Positions 20,651 to 30,676 of a stretch of DNA of 64,000 nucleotides are shown here, piece after piece. A program made the position numbers and the translations under genes. Location: positions 1 through 64,000 of the forward strand of contig JASANZ010002207.1 in assembly GCA_030849805.1 (NCBI GenBank), written 5' to 3'. The DNA comes from Sergeia podlipaevii (lineage: Eukaryota; Euglenozoa; Kinetoplastea; Trypanosomatida; Trypanosomatidae). The notes beneath the pieces are model-generated. The model was not told the DNA's origin. It did no database searches and saw only the letters and a list, made by a program, of their open reading frames with translations. How positions within the stretch are numbered: position 1 is the stretch's first letter; each line of letters begins with the position of its first letter.

Positions 20651-20684
20651 AAATAAATAAATAAATAAATAAATATATATATAT
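20651..20684. repeat. (AAAT)n/(AT)n microsatellite
   Basis: Six AAAT units followed by a short AT run, in intergenic DNA. Confidence 0.9.
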
Positions 20685-20748
20685 GTAAACATAAAAAAAA
20701 AGAGAAATTTCATCTGCTGTCTGTTAGTTCCTGTGTCGTCACAACGGT

Positions 20749-21693
20749 TTAAAGCAAGACAAATTCGCTCGAAGAGGTGTTCTCTGATTTTGGAGGTAGC
20801 GCACGCTCAGAGCGGGCCGGCAGGCGTGTAGAGCTCGCGGAGAGCATACTCTGCTGGGGGCTCGCCCCAACTTCATCTCCGCTGCTGCAGCTGCCTGAGT
20901 GGCCATGATAGTAGCTATGATGCCGTCGACCAAACGGTGATGGAATCGTCGAGTAAGACGACACCTGCGTCCCAGCATCATCGTGCTCTTGCTCATCGTG
21001 CTGCTGCTGATACAGTTGAGGTGGTTGCTGTGCGGCAGTAATCCATCGATTTGGCGTCGCACTAGCGGCGCTGGTGGAGCTAGCACCGCCTGCCGCCATC
21101 AGCTCCTCCTCGGAAATCTGAACAAAACTGGTGGCGCCAGTCGTGATATCTGGCGTATACCCTGTCCATAGCTGAGAGCCTAGGCTGTTGGTGCTCAGCT
21201 GCGTGCCAGCGCCTGCGTAGAGCCCCACCCCTCTCCCCCGCCACAGCGAGAACCCGCCACAACCACCAGCACTATCAGTAGAGAAAGGAGAGATGACGCT
21301 ACTCGTGGCTTGCTGCTGATTGGCCGCGGCACCACCACCACCTAGCCGGTTCAGTGGGTCCCACACACCACCTGGATACAAGTCCACGGCGCTGCTGCTG
21401 CTGCCGCGGGTGGGGACACCGCTACTGCGACCACCCAGACTATTGACGGAAACACCAAGTGCCAACGCTCCGTGTGTATCTACATCGCCTGCGTCACCAC
21501 CAAGAGGTGATGAGTAGTGTCCTCCTGCGCTTGAGTTCGCTGCTGCTGCGCCAGCCCATTCATCATCGCTACCGGTAGTGGCATACTTGTGCTGTTGCTG
21601 CTGCTGCTGCTGGCCGGCATCGTTCTGTGGAATCTTGAAGACAATATACACTACCAGCTCCGCAAAGGCGTCAAGGAGATCTATCCCCGGCAT
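20749..21693 (-). CDS. Hypothetical protein with a short conserved-looking N-terminus (314 aa)
   Basis: The frame opens at the ATG at 21693. The first 23 residues (beginning MPGIDLLDAFAELVVY) are the only well-ordered part: a hydrophobic amphipathic stretch, not a classical signal peptide because it starts with an acidic region and lacks a positive N-region. The remainder is low complexity: a Gln run at residues 29-35, Gly/Ser/Ala-rich segments, and a Gln/His-rich patch near 225-240. No family was recognised. It is co-transcribed between the ORC2-like gene and the ankyrin/TMEM117-like gene. GC-rich codon use in an AT-rich setting and a good upstream splice acceptor support it as a real gene. 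The N-terminal helix could be a docking or dimerisation motif; this is inference only. Confidence 0.75.
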   Translation of the reverse strand: MPGIDLLDAFAELVVYIVFKIPQNDAGQQQQQQQHKYATTGSDDEWAGAAAANSSAGGHYSSPLGGDAGDVDTHGALALGVSVNSLGGRSSGVPTRGSSSSAVDLYPGGVWDPLNRLGGGGAAANQQQATSSVISPFSTDSAGGCGGFSLWRGRGVGLYAGAGTQLSTNSLGSQLWTGYTPDITTGATSFVQISEEELMAAGGASSTSAASATPNRWITAAQQPPQLYQQQHDEQEHDDAGTQVSSYSTIPSPFGRRHHSYYHGHSGSCSSGDEVGASPQQSMLSASSTRLPARSERALPPKSENTSSSEFVLL

Positions 21694-21766
21694 TTCTCTC
21701 TTCTTTTTTCTCTCTCAAAGATATGTCCTGACTTGCAACGCAGTTGAACCCAATGAATATATTTTG

Positions 21767-21768
21767 CT
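21767..21768 (-). promoter_or_regulatory. Predicted spliced-leader acceptor for the 314-aa gene
   Basis: Minus strand: TTTTTTTTCCTCCTGTTCTG followed by CTACAAG ending at 21767, 73 nt upstream of the ATG. This is a strong pyrimidine tract. Confidence 0.5.
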
Positions 21769-22227
21769 TGTAGCAGAACAGGAGGAAAAAAAATAAGGCG
21801 ACACGTTTCTAAAGTAATATATATATTTATGCCAGGTGACTCAAAATGTAGCGTTTGTTTGCGGTGCTCCACACACAAAAGTAAGAGTTTTGTATAGAAA
21901 AGAGGCAACAAGGGGTGTTCAAAGCAAAACGACAATAATAAATAATGAAGTAAGTAGTAGCACTAAAAAAAAAAGTTATAATAATGCAAAACGTGCTCGC
22001 ACCAATGTATGTATCTCGTTGTATGTATGAATGTATGTCTCTCTCTTTCTCTCTCTGTGAATGTGTGCCGTAAAGGAGGCTGAAAATATACTGGTAAAGC
22101 ACACCTATACTCAGTAAAAAAAAAGATGGGAAAAATAGGAAAGGAAAGCACAGAGAAGAGTTCTCTCCTGAGAATATCTGTATGTTTATAAGCAGATATA
22201 TACAAAAAAAATTGTGTTGGGGATGGT

Positions 22228-22249
22228 GCTGCTGCTGCTGCTGCTGCTG
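22228..22249. repeat. (CTG)7 repeat, intergenic
   Basis: Seven GCT/CTG triplets outside any gene, read as CAG repeats in the minus-strand transcript. Confidence 0.9.
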
Positions 22250-22346
22250 TTGTGTGTGTATGTATATAATGCTATTCTTGTTCTTGTGCCCCTTAAAAAA
22301 AAGAAAAACAGATATGTTGCTCATGAATGAGTACATGGAGAGATAA

Positions 22347-22364
22347 AGAGAGAGAGAGAGAGAG
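22347..22364. repeat. (AG)9 microsatellite
   Basis: Dinucleotide repeat in intergenic DNA; a CT-rich pyrimidine tract on the transcribed strand. Confidence 0.9.
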
Positions 22365-22589
22365 TTCAATCAAGAAGAGAGTAAGAATAGCGAAAAAGAA
22401 GAACAACAACAACAGCAAAAGGACTGCTGATACAGCCTAAGATGATAAGAAGCACACCTACAACACCCCGCTTGGCATCTTTTCTTTTCCCAATTTACTT
22501 CTTTTTTTTTTTTAAATTATTGCTGCGAGCCAAATGAAGATAGTAAAAGCAAAGACAAAAAAACTACTCATCCCATCCCTTCTCTTTCT

Positions 22590-25500
22590 CTAAAGCCTCA
22601 CAGTAGTATCCACGATTCCCCTATGCCCCCCTACACTGCCTACTTCTTCTGCCCCTTGGCGCTGCTCCGTCACTTCCGTCAGCACTTTGAGCAGGGTCCT
22701 GTGCTGCGGGATAAGCAGCGTGTTCTCTCCAGACCTATATAGGGCGAGTCTATTGGACGTGAGTTCTCTCAAGATAGACTTGAGGCGATGCGGGTTGAGC
22801 ATCTGCCCACTTTTCTCAATATGATCGCGGAAGGTAAGCAGAGGGATGTAGTGCCCTGCACCCATCTCCTCCTGCGTCTGAATCATCATATGCAATATAG
22901 CAGCAAAGTTGGCGGGAAGAGAAAAGAGTGTGCGTCTTATGGTGTCTTGATGCGGTAGACTACCCATGCCAGCAGCGCCGCGGTCCAGACCCGCCGCGGC
23001 GGCCTCAAACGAGGTCAACAGGGCGAGCGTGTTCATATGGCGCATCTCGTGAACACGCGGTAGCAGCAGCGAGCGGAGTTCAATGAGAGCAAGGTGCTGC
23101 CTCGATAGTGAGGCAGCGAGGGGCGAGAGAGGCCATTGTGGATCATCAAAAGACGCAAGCAATTGCAGTAGTCTCGAGGTGTTGATTGGAGATGGCGACG
23201 ATGACGACGCTGATGTTGCTGCAGCACCGCTTCCACTGCTAGTCGTGTTGCCGTACTCCGCACACAGACGAAGCAACAGACTGCTCGACTCTGCATCCAT
23301 CAGATCAATGCCATGCACGACAAGAATGACAGGTGGAACCCACCCTGCCCGTAAGCTGTTTACTTGCGAGAGGAGGGGCTGCTGCTGCGGCTGCTCTTGC
23401 CGTGCTCGTCTACTGCCTCTGTTGACAGCGTCTGGCATCACCCGGCATGCTGTGCTAGAGGGCAGGACTTGCCAGCGCACACAGCGATCCTGCTTGGAGG
23501 CGACTCGGCACGCGCGTACCACCTTGTTTCTAACTGCCTCATCCTCAAATACCACCGTAGGCGGAGCTACGCCATAGAACATAGAGCTACCGCTGCCACG
23601 ATATGCCACTTCGCCGACACCAGATGAGGAGGCAGCTGCTATTATGTGCTTGAAACAAGGGATATACTCATAGTTAGCAGGACCTGTGTTGCCTGGGCCT
23701 TCCTCCCCTCGAGAGAGCAGTAGCTGCTTACCTGCTGTACCGTGTGAGGCCAACATCGAAGGCGGCGGCAACCAGCGGCCAAAGCGCGAGAGCGAGAGCG
23801 GCTGGAGTCCCGTTGCACGTCGCCTCCGTGTTCTTCTTTCCCCCTCTCGTTCACTGCCTGAGTAGTCCTCCTCTTCATCTATGGAGATCATCTCGTCGTC
23901 ACCCCCACTGCCCTCGCTGCTTCTGGGCTCCGGCTGAACAGAGAGACGGGCTACACCAAAGGGAAGTAGCGGCGGCGGTGACTCCTCCTGTGCTCTCTGT
24001 GCCTCCTCCTCCTCTTCCTCCTCCCTGATACGTTTGCTGCCCACGAGTCGTCTGCTGCTGCACCGCGCGCGGCTATGGCGCAGTACCTCCATGGGATCCT
24101 GCCCGGCCTCTGTGTGCTTCGACAGCGAGCGGGCAATATTGGCGCCAAGTTCCCTCGCATACACTTCTAAACTCGACCCTCGATTCCCTCGCCCAAACGG
24201 CATGGAGCAGACAGAAGACCGCGGTGGTCTCCAGGAGGATCCACCTTTGTTCTTCGTTGCTTCTTCAGCCGCCTGTGGCGCCAGCGGCAGCGGTGGTGTT
24301 TTGCTTCTGCCACTTCGGAGAGACACCTCACGTGGCAAGGGCGACTTATCCGTCTGCTTTCCTCCTCCGCTGAGGACGAGGGGGATGGATGACACAGCAG
24401 CAGCTTGTGGGCCCTCACCCCCGGCCCCTTCCTGCTGTTGCCGTTGGTGGTGCCGCAGCGGCGTGCGGTATGAATGACTTCGGGACCGACGACTGCTGCC
24501 TGGTTGCTGTTGCTGATGGTGGTGCTGGCGTGATGGAGAGGTGTGTGTAGGGAAAAGGGGCGACTGACTTCGTTCTTCCTCACTGGCGCTGCTGTCGACA
24601 TCCACCACATTCACAGCCACAGCCGCACCAGCACCACTTGCAGTGCGCTTGAAAGGAGAGGAAGAAGCCAGAGCGCCTTGCATGCCGCGAGACTCACCGC
24701 TCGCACTCTGTAGCTGCTGGTGCTTTAGAGTAGCAGTCGTGGCATCCCGAGGCACGGCAACGGATCGTGAGTGCTCCACGTGCATGAAATCCTTTTGCAG
24801 TTGCTGCTTTTGTACCTTGGAGCGCTGCGCCGCTGCATCAGCTAGCACGCGGCGCACCTCTCTCAACTGACGAAGCACTGAAGCAGGGTGTTGGCGGCGA
24901 TGCTGCCCTCCTCCACCTTGAGGATCGACAGCGCCGCCATCGACCTCTCCACTGCCGCCGTAACTCGCGTCCACAGTCATGATCCCGTAATGTTTCAGTT
25001 CCGCACTATAGGCAACGTGCTCAATGAAGAACTGCTTCGAGGCGAGTCCAAAGACGGCCACAGAGCGGCCATGCTGTACATGGTCAATACACGCAGCAAG
25101 CTCACTACTGGCCAGACCATCTGGCCATTGAACTGGTGCTCTCTCCAGTCGCGGCTGCTGGCGCGGCCGTGATGACGAGAATGCACCAGGTTGGCTGCTT
25201 GCTTTCATGACGCGTGACTGAGCGCCTCCTCCACCTGCGCTGCTCCTACTACTGTTTTGTCCGAGGGGGGTATACACTGGATTTGTTGACAAGAGCGGCG
25301 CAATTGGTGAAGGAGTGCTCGCCACGTGGTGCAGCACCCGCACCAGCAGCAAAGGTTCGACCCCGCTTGGGGCCACCTTCGTTGCTGCAAGGCCACCACT
25401 TCCCCCACCACCGGGCATTACACTCGCCGCGGTCAGCTGTGTGGATGCCTTGCGAAAGATATCACTCGTCATGTAGAGAGCGAGCGCATGTACGTTATTC

Positions 25501-27581
25501 AGAGCATAGACACCGTATGGCACCTGCACTCGGTATCGCCGCGGCGCAAGCCCTGGCAGCGTCGGAGGACAGCACCACAGCATCAGCGGCGTCACTGTCT
25601 GATGCCCCTTATAGACAGGATGCGCCTCCCGCAGCTGAGTGTTGACGGCACACCATACACACGACTCCTCCAGGCGTGGGTTCTGAACAGAAAAGATGAA
25701 ACTGCCGCCCTCCTCGCAGCACGGGGGTCGCCGCGAAGTGCGCCTGGCAGTGGTGGCCTCTTCACCTCCTTCCCCTGATGATGGTGATGGCGCCAGCGTG
25801 AGCACCCGATCCTTCACGGGCTTTTCACTTTCCTCAAAGTAGGCACACGCTACTGAGTCGTGAAACTCAGCTGTTAGACGACGCCGACACTGCGCTCGCA
25901 ACAGCCGCTGCTCACGCGCGTAGTGATAGCGTTGGAGCACCACGGTGTCATAGGCAATGCTGGCCTTGCGTTGCAGACGCAGCTCTGGCATCGGACCTTC
26001 GCAGGTCCATTCACAGAGAAGGGCTTCCTCGTGTATCATGTTGCCAGAGCGGCAAAAGTGACAGCGCGGGACACGAGCAGTGCCCTGACCGCCACCACTT
26101 CCATTTCTAGTCACCACCTCACTAGTAGAGCGGCGTGCACCACCACCACCATCCACTGTGAGAGAGGTGGCCGTGGCAGGGGTGGCAAGAGCCGCAGTGA
26201 GAGCTTCCAGCGTACTACGGCGCTGCACAGGGGAACCAAGAGAGGGTGAGGAGATGGTGACTGCTTCAGCCACGCCGGTCTCGAGGCCTCCGCTCTGGGT
26301 AGTGTTAGTATCTATCTTCCGCCGAGTCTCAGCATTCTCTGGAGCGGCGTCGTGGCGTGTACTGTGACGCCTACTGCCTTCCTCTGTTGCTTTTGCTGCT
26401 GCTTCTTCGTCAAGCTTCAGCAAGGAGCGGGGCACCAGGGCAAAGCATGCGTCGCACACTGTGTAGGTGCAGTAGTTACAGAAGTAGCCAGCCACATTGC
26501 GAAAGCGGGGCTCCCCGGTGCCGTGGCGACACGGCGGTCTTCGCGCGAGTTCCTTTATGAGTGCCGCCGCCTCCACCTCAAGTGCCGCTCTCGTTGCCGC
26601 TGTCGCTGTGGTGGTGTTGGACATGGTTGCCTCCCTAGTAGTCTTGCTTGGTGATCGTGAGGCGGACATTAAAGAATGAACCTCCTCCTCCTCCTTCTCC
26701 TCTTCCTCGACACTGTTGTCGCCACTGGTCCTATTGTCCTCCTTGTTGTTACTAGAAGTGGCATCGTAGCTGCCATGGTCGTGGTGGACGCCATGAATAT
26801 CAAAACCACCACCACCCTCCTCCTCCTCCTCGTCTTCGTCGTCGTCCAGTGGGCCTAGCATTGGGGGCACAGAAACACGCAACCGCTCAGTAGCCCCAGC
26901 AGCGCTTGCCTGCTGGTTTCTTTGCTGCGCTACCTCTGCGATCGGTGGCGGTGATGACCGTGACCATTTCTGCGAGGGGGAGGGGTGGGGTGGGGACGGT
27001 GGCGCTGCTGCTGGCATAGGGACGGGATATACCAAGTGCGCTTGAGCCTGTGCGAGAGATCCCTCTGACCTCAGATTTTCATCTTCCGCCTGTTCCGTTC
27101 TCTTCTGTGTTCCTGCTGATGGTTCATCTTCATCGTCTATATTATTGCTGAGTTCATCTTCTCTCTTTTCTCTTGCGGAGCCACTTCGCCGCTGCCGTGG
27201 CGTCCCCTTCGTCCTCTGTGCACTGTTCCGCTGTTGTGAAGAATTGACTGTGTGACCCTCAGCAGCCTCCTCTCCTGTTTGTACGCCGCTGTCGCTGCTG
27301 CCTCCCCTCCGCTTTGCTGTGTGTGACACTGTATTGGTGTAGAGTGTAGTACCAAGAGCAACCAGTGGTGGAGGGGATAGAGAAGCTGACGCATGAGTTG
27401 CTGCTGCTCCTGCCCCAACAGATTGCATGGCCGGGGTCCTCAAAGTAGTACTGGCCAGGGAAGCTGAGGCATGCCGAGAGCGAGGAGAGGGGGTGGCAGT
27501 CCCCACGCTGTGACCTGGCGTCGCGTCACTGCTGGCGAGGAACCCATTGTCTTGATTCCAGGGAAGATCGGAGTCATCCAT
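22590..27581 (-). CDS. Large protein with ORC2-like C-terminal region and N-terminal Cys-rich zinc-binding clusters (1663 aa)
   Basis: The ATG at 27581 opens a 1663-codon frame. Three cysteine clusters suggest zinc binding: about residues 346-387 (CRHGTG..., YFCNYCTYTVCDAC), about 503-527 (PRCHFCRSGN... LCEWTC), and about 620-675 (several CC/CxxC pairs). The C-terminal part resembles origin recognition complex subunit 2: HGRSVAVFGLASKQFFIEH (near 830) matches the ORC2 'G.GSK..L' region, WVPPVILVVHGIDLMD (near 1412) the degenerate Walker B strand, LLASFDDPQWPL the 'ASIDH.NAPL' segment, and about 1560-1635 (LTFRDHIEKSGQ, then LLIPQHRTLLKVL) the ORC2 winged-helix end. ORC2 is an AAA+-like subunit lacking ATP hydrolysis that helps load replicative helicase at origins. 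Trypanosomatid ORCs are highly divergent, which fits the long low-complexity linkers. ORC2 identity is by motif order, not by search; I rate it probable. Confidence 0.75.
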   Translation of the reverse strand: MDDSDLPWNQDNGFLASSDATPGHSVGTATPSPRSRHASASLASTTLRTPAMQSVGAGAAATHASASLSPPPLVALGTTLYTNTVSHTAKRRGGSSDSGVQTGEEAAEGHTVNSSQQRNSAQRTKGTPRQRRSGSAREKREDELSNNIDDEDEPSAGTQKRTEQAEDENLRSEGSLAQAQAHLVYPVPMPAAAPPSPPHPSPSQKWSRSSPPPIAEVAQQRNQQASAAGATERLRVSVPPMLGPLDDDEDEEEEEGGGGFDIHGVHHDHGSYDATSSNNKEDNRTSGDNSVEEEEKEEEEVHSLMSASRSPSKTTREATMSNTTTATAATRAALEVEAAALIKELARRPPCRHGTGEPRFRNVAGYFCNYCTYTVCDACFALVPRSLLKLDEEAAAKATEEGSRRHSTRHDAAPENAETRRKIDTNTTQSGGLETGVAEAVTISSPSLGSPVQRRSTLEALTAALATPATATSLTVDGGGGARRSTSEVVTRNGSGGGQGTARVPRCHFCRSGNMIHEEALLCEWTCEGPMPELRLQRKASIAYDTVVLQRYHYAREQRLLRAQCRRRLTAEFHDSVACAYFEESEKPVKDRVLTLAPSPSSGEGGEEATTARRTSRRPPCCEEGGSFIFSVQNPRLEESCVWCAVNTQLREAHPVYKGHQTVTPLMLWCCPPTLPGLAPRRYRVQVPYGVYALNNVHALALYMTSDIFRKASTQLTAASVMPGGGGSGGLAATKVAPSGVEPLLLVRVLHHVASTPSPIAPLLSTNPVYTPLGQNSSRSSAGGGGAQSRVMKASSQPGAFSSSRPRQQPRLERAPVQWPDGLASSELAACIDHVQHGRSVAVFGLASKQFFIEHVAYSAELKHYGIMTVDASYGGSGEVDGGAVDPQGGGGQHRRQHPASVLRQLREVRRVLADAAAQRSKVQKQQLQKDFMHVEHSRSVAVPRDATTATLKHQQLQSASGESRGMQGALASSSPFKRTASGAGAAVAVNVVDVDSSASEEERSQSPLFPTHTSPSRQHHHQQQQPGSSRRSRSHSYRTPLRHHQRQQQEGAGGEGPQAAAVSSIPLVLSGGGKQTDKSPLPREVSLRSGRSKTPPLPLAPQAAEEATKNKGGSSWRPPRSSVCSMPFGRGNRGSSLEVYARELGANIARSLSKHTEAGQDPMEVLRHSRARCSSRRLVGSKRIREEEEEEEAQRAQEESPPPLLPFGVARLSVQPEPRSSEGSGGDDEMISIDEEEDYSGSEREGERRTRRRRATGLQPLSLSRFGRWLPPPSMLASHGTAGKQLLLSRGEEGPGNTGPANYEYIPCFKHIIAAASSSGVGEVAYRGSGSSMFYGVAPPTVVFEDEAVRNKVVRACRVASKQDRCVRWQVLPSSTACRVMPDAVNRGSRRARQEQPQQQPLLSQVNSLRAGWVPPVILVVHGIDLMDAESSSLLLRLCAEYGNTTSSGSGAAATSASSSSPSPINTSRLLQLLASFDDPQWPLSPLAASLSRQHLALIELRSLLLPRVHEMRHMNTLALLTSFEAAAAGLDRGAAGMGSLPHQDTIRRTLFSLPANFAAILHMMIQTQEEMGAGHYIPLLTFRDHIEKSGQMLNPHRLKSILRELTSNRLALYRSGENTLLIPQHRTLLKVLTEVTEQRQGAEEVGSVGGHRGIVDTTVRL

Positions 27582-28270
27582 TAACGATGGTGAAGAAGGA
27601 TAGTACTAGACACGGGCAAACAGTCAAGGGAACTTACCGTTCTCTGCTCCCTCTCTCTTTCTCTCTCTCTCTATATATTTATATACTTGAATCTATCCGC
27701 AAATATGAATTGTGAATGCTCTTTTCTCTTCTCTCCGTGTCGCTAGTTGTCAGTTGGTTATAGTAAATAATACAACAACAACAACAAGATCAATCAGTCC
27801 ATAGCAAAATAAGAAGAAAAAGCAAACAAAGATAGTTCACAAAGCAAAGCGGATTGCCTTAAAAGAGAAAGAAAAAAGATCAGCAAAGAACATACCGAAA
27901 CTGTGATGAGCAGGCTTCACACCCCTACCTTTATGGGGAATGGTGTCCTTGCTTGGTGTATAAAGACAGAAGAGAGATAAGAGAGAAGCCTTCATACTCC
28001 TTGTGCTGCCTGTGGCTAGCTATGTATAGATAGACATGTGTTTGTGTGCGTTCTTTTTTAAATAAGTATTATTTCTTTTCCCAGCGCGACAACAAAACGC
28101 TGTCAAACCACTTCCCAAAGCACACCACACCAAAGCAAAGCAAGCTTCCAACAATAATAATAAAGAAGTGATTTTTAATCAGTAGCAAGTCTTTCCTATA
28201 TATATAGCCATGCATAGAGAGGATACCACACCGCTACCATTCCACAAGCGAACTCTCTTGCCCTCCTCCT
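27582..28270. other. Intergenic region upstream of the ORC2-like gene
   Basis: AT-rich DNA with a (CT) tract at about 27645-27672 on the plus strand. It contains the 3' UTR of the MPP-beta gene and the leader of the ORC2-like gene. No clear single splice acceptor and no other gene were recognised. Confidence 0.6.
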
Positions 28271-29761
28271 TTAAATTGCATACTCGCGCACGCTTTGAGG
28301 AATAGTGGCGGCATTTAGCTGAGGATGCAGCCGCAGCGACATGAGCATGCGGGAGTCACACTCGGGCAGCGTAGCGGCAGATCCGATGGAGGACACGGTA
28401 GGGTGCACACTGCCCAAGTACTTCTCCGCCGCCGCACGCATTGACTCTGGGGTCACCGCGTCCACCTTCTCGAATACCTCCTGCAGCGGAACACGACGGC
28501 CGTAGTGGATCATTTGACGTCCGAGATCCTCAGCGCTGTTGGTGGTGCTGTCCCGCATCATCATGACAGAGGACTTGTACTCGCACTTGGCTTGCTCCAG
28601 CAGTGCCTCATCCACACGCGTGCTGCACAAGTCGTACATGGAACTGAGTACGTAGTTGAGCATGAGCGTCTGTGCGTCGTCCCGCGCGATGCCATCGGGG
28701 TAGGCAGAGCCGTCACTAGGCATGCGTGCCGTCACAAGCTGATAGCCTAGCAGAGCGGTTTCTTCGTAAGGAGTGTAGAAGGGTCGCATTTGAACTAAGT
28801 TCTGCACCCGCTCCCATGGAAGGTTTGGGTTGCGGCGCTGATGTGCAAACTGATCGAATTGGCCCTCCTGGAACTGACCCAGCACGTTATGAACGAGCAC
28901 AAGAGGGTACGTGTCGGCGTGAGCGGCACCACAAATAGGGAAGGCAACCGCCGTGTAGGCAGCGGCCATGTCCTCGTTCCACAACACCGTGCGGCCGCCT
29001 CTGTACTGCGCCTGCAACTTGGGGCGGTTGTTCACAGCGGGGAGGTCACCAAAGTACTTCTCCGCGATGGCGTGGGCTTCCTCAGGTGTGATACCACCAG
29101 AGGACACAAGGCACATGCGAGGCCCGGTGTAGTGCGTCTTGACAAAGTCCTGAATCATCGCACGGTTGATGTTCTTCGCGATGTTCTCCACAGGTCCTAA
29201 GATGGTGAGAGGTAGACCACTCGTCGTGGGATCATACGCAGCCTGGTGCAGGTTGTCCATGAGCACCTCGCCTACCTGCTCCTCCACCTCGCGCATCTCA
29301 GCGAGAATTGTGCTGCGCTCTAGTTCAATATCGCGTGGGCTGTAGCGACCACGCTTGAGTAGATCAGAAACCACATCAATCATGTGCTCTACGTCCTTGT
29401 TGAAGGCCTTCACGTAGTAGGCGGTCCTATCGCGAGAGGTGTAGGCGTTAAAGTGGGCTCCACGCTGCTCAAAGAGAAGATCGACGTAACGCTTGGAGTA
29501 CTTCTCTGTACCCTTAAAATTCATGTGCTCCAGAAAGTGAGCCACGCCACTGTTGTGGATGTCCTCAAAGCGGCTACCAGCATCGATCCAGATACCTACA
29601 GTGGAGTAAGGGCAGCCCTTCACGTATTCCGTAGCGACTCTAAAGCCGTTGGGAAGAGAGGAGTAGACTACAGGGGTGCAGTGAGTGAGCATTTTGGCAC
29701 AAAGAGGGTCCTTCACACCCATGTTGCGTGGCAGTGCCAGATAGCGGGAGGTACGAAACAT
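28271..29761 (-). CDS. Mitochondrial processing peptidase beta subunit (M16 metalloprotease, 496 aa)
   Basis: This is the catalytic subunit of the matrix peptidase that removes targeting presequences from imported proteins. The inverted zinc motif HxxEH is intact at residues 75-79 (HFLEH), and the third zinc ligand is very likely Glu155 in ILAEMREVEEQ. The fold is that of the M16B family: N-terminal domain with GSRFEDIHNSGVAHFLEH, then FNAYTSRDRTAYYVKAF, and a second domain containing the usual YFGDLPA segment near residue 240. The length is typical for MPP-beta and bc1 core proteins; the complete active site argues for MPP-beta over a core protein. The first 30 residues are basic and hydroxylated (MFRTSRYLALPRNMG), a plausible mitochondrial presequence. 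The ATG at 29761 is kept for that reason. The AT-rich leader starts right upstream. Confidence 0.93.
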   Translation of the reverse strand: MFRTSRYLALPRNMGVKDPLCAKMLTHCTPVVYSSLPNGFRVATEYVKGCPYSTVGIWIDAGSRFEDIHNSGVAHFLEHMNFKGTEKYSKRYVDLLFEQRGAHFNAYTSRDRTAYYVKAFNKDVEHMIDVVSDLLKRGRYSPRDIELERSTILAEMREVEEQVGEVLMDNLHQAAYDPTTSGLPLTILGPVENIAKNINRAMIQDFVKTHYTGPRMCLVSSGGITPEEAHAIAEKYFGDLPAVNNRPKLQAQYRGGRTVLWNEDMAAAYTAVAFPICGAAHADTYPLVLVHNVLGQFQEGQFDQFAHQRRNPNLPWERVQNLVQMRPFYTPYEETALLGYQLVTARMPSDGSAYPDGIARDDAQTLMLNYVLSSMYDLCSTRVDEALLEQAKCEYKSSVMMMRDSTTNSAEDLGRQMIHYGRRVPLQEVFEKVDAVTPESMRAAAEKYLGSVHPTVSSIGSAATLPECDSRMLMSLRLHPQLNAATIPQSVREYAI

Positions 29762-30676
29762 CTTTTTAAATAGATTTTTTTTTTGGTTTCCGACACACCT
29801 GTTTTCTTTCAGTTTTCTATATATAGCTCAAATGAAGAGTGCTCACAAGAAAGTATTTATGATGATAATAGAACACTGTACTTTTACTTGCACCGCTTTT
29901 TTTGAGTAATATAATGTGTGATTAGTTGGTATGTGATGAGAAGCAATCAGTTGATAATAGCAAATAAAAAAAAAAAGAAAAGAAAAGAAAGAGACAGGGG
30001 GGTATCTAAATGGCTCACACAATAGTGACAGAGAAGAAAAAAAAAAGGGAGCAAATAGGCCACCTCGCTTTTTCCTTTTTCTTCAAAGTGATTCAAGAAG
30101 GAAACCTCTTTGATTACGAGCAAGCAATGTTGAGCGTAGGTATAACAAGCAGGCGTAGAAAAAGAAAGAAGAAGAAGAAGAAAAGAAAAGAAAAGAAAGG
30201 AGAGAAACAGACAAGAAAGTGAGTTAGTGCAATCAATGTAAGCAAGGGAGAGAGCAGGATATATATATGCCACTGCATGCAAGGTCTAGGCTCCGCAACT
30301 TTACATATGTTGTTATTTGCTGCTGTAGTTTTGTTCCCCTATATTATAAGGCAGCGGGAACGAAAATAACAACAACTATTTTTTTTTTTTAAAATAAAAT
30401 ATATATAGAATAGAGCCCACAATATATTCTCATAAATCACGTAACTGCAAAAAGAAAAGTATAAATAAACAGAGCTCCGCCCTTTCGTGGATGAGGGGCT
30501 AGTGTCATGAAGAAGCCCACGCGATGGACACGCACGCACGCACGCATGCACACTCCATCGCTTCTGATCATAAATGTAATAATAATACTTTTTTTAATTA
30601 TTATTTTTTTTTAGATGTTTCGAACACGCTGAGACAAGTCTGTCTGTCTGCCCCTCATATAATGACAGCCACTCTA
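29762..30676. other. Intergenic region between GRP170-like and MPP-beta genes
   Basis: AT-rich DNA with purine-rich runs on the plus strand near 29966-29990 and 30152-30220 (pyrimidine tracts on the transcribed strand), consistent with leader and 3' UTR. No gene recognised. Confidence 0.6.

Larger units (their letters stand above)
18993..20748. other. Intergenic region (1.8 kb)
   Basis: AT-rich DNA between the 314-aa gene and the ankyrin/TMEM117-like gene. It contains an (AC) tract near 20080-20098, an (AG) tract near 20333-20347, A/T homopolymers and an AAAT repeat. No coding region recognised. Confidence 0.6.
21694..22589. other. Intergenic region between the ORC2-like gene and the 314-aa gene
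   Basis: AT-rich 3' UTR/leader DNA with a (CTG)7 tract, an (AG) tract and several A/T homopolymers. Open frames here (for example about 180 codons on the minus strand) are homopolymer products rich in Phe, Tyr and Ser and are not supported. Confidence 0.6.

Noticed and set aside
21827..22369. 180-codon minus-strand open frame with a Gln run
   Set aside because: The Gln run comes from the intergenic CTG repeat and the rest is homopolymer-derived. It does not look coding.
28271..29761. bc1 complex core protein
   Set aside because: Core proteins usually lose the zinc site; here HFLEH and the downstream Glu are intact, favouring MPP-beta.
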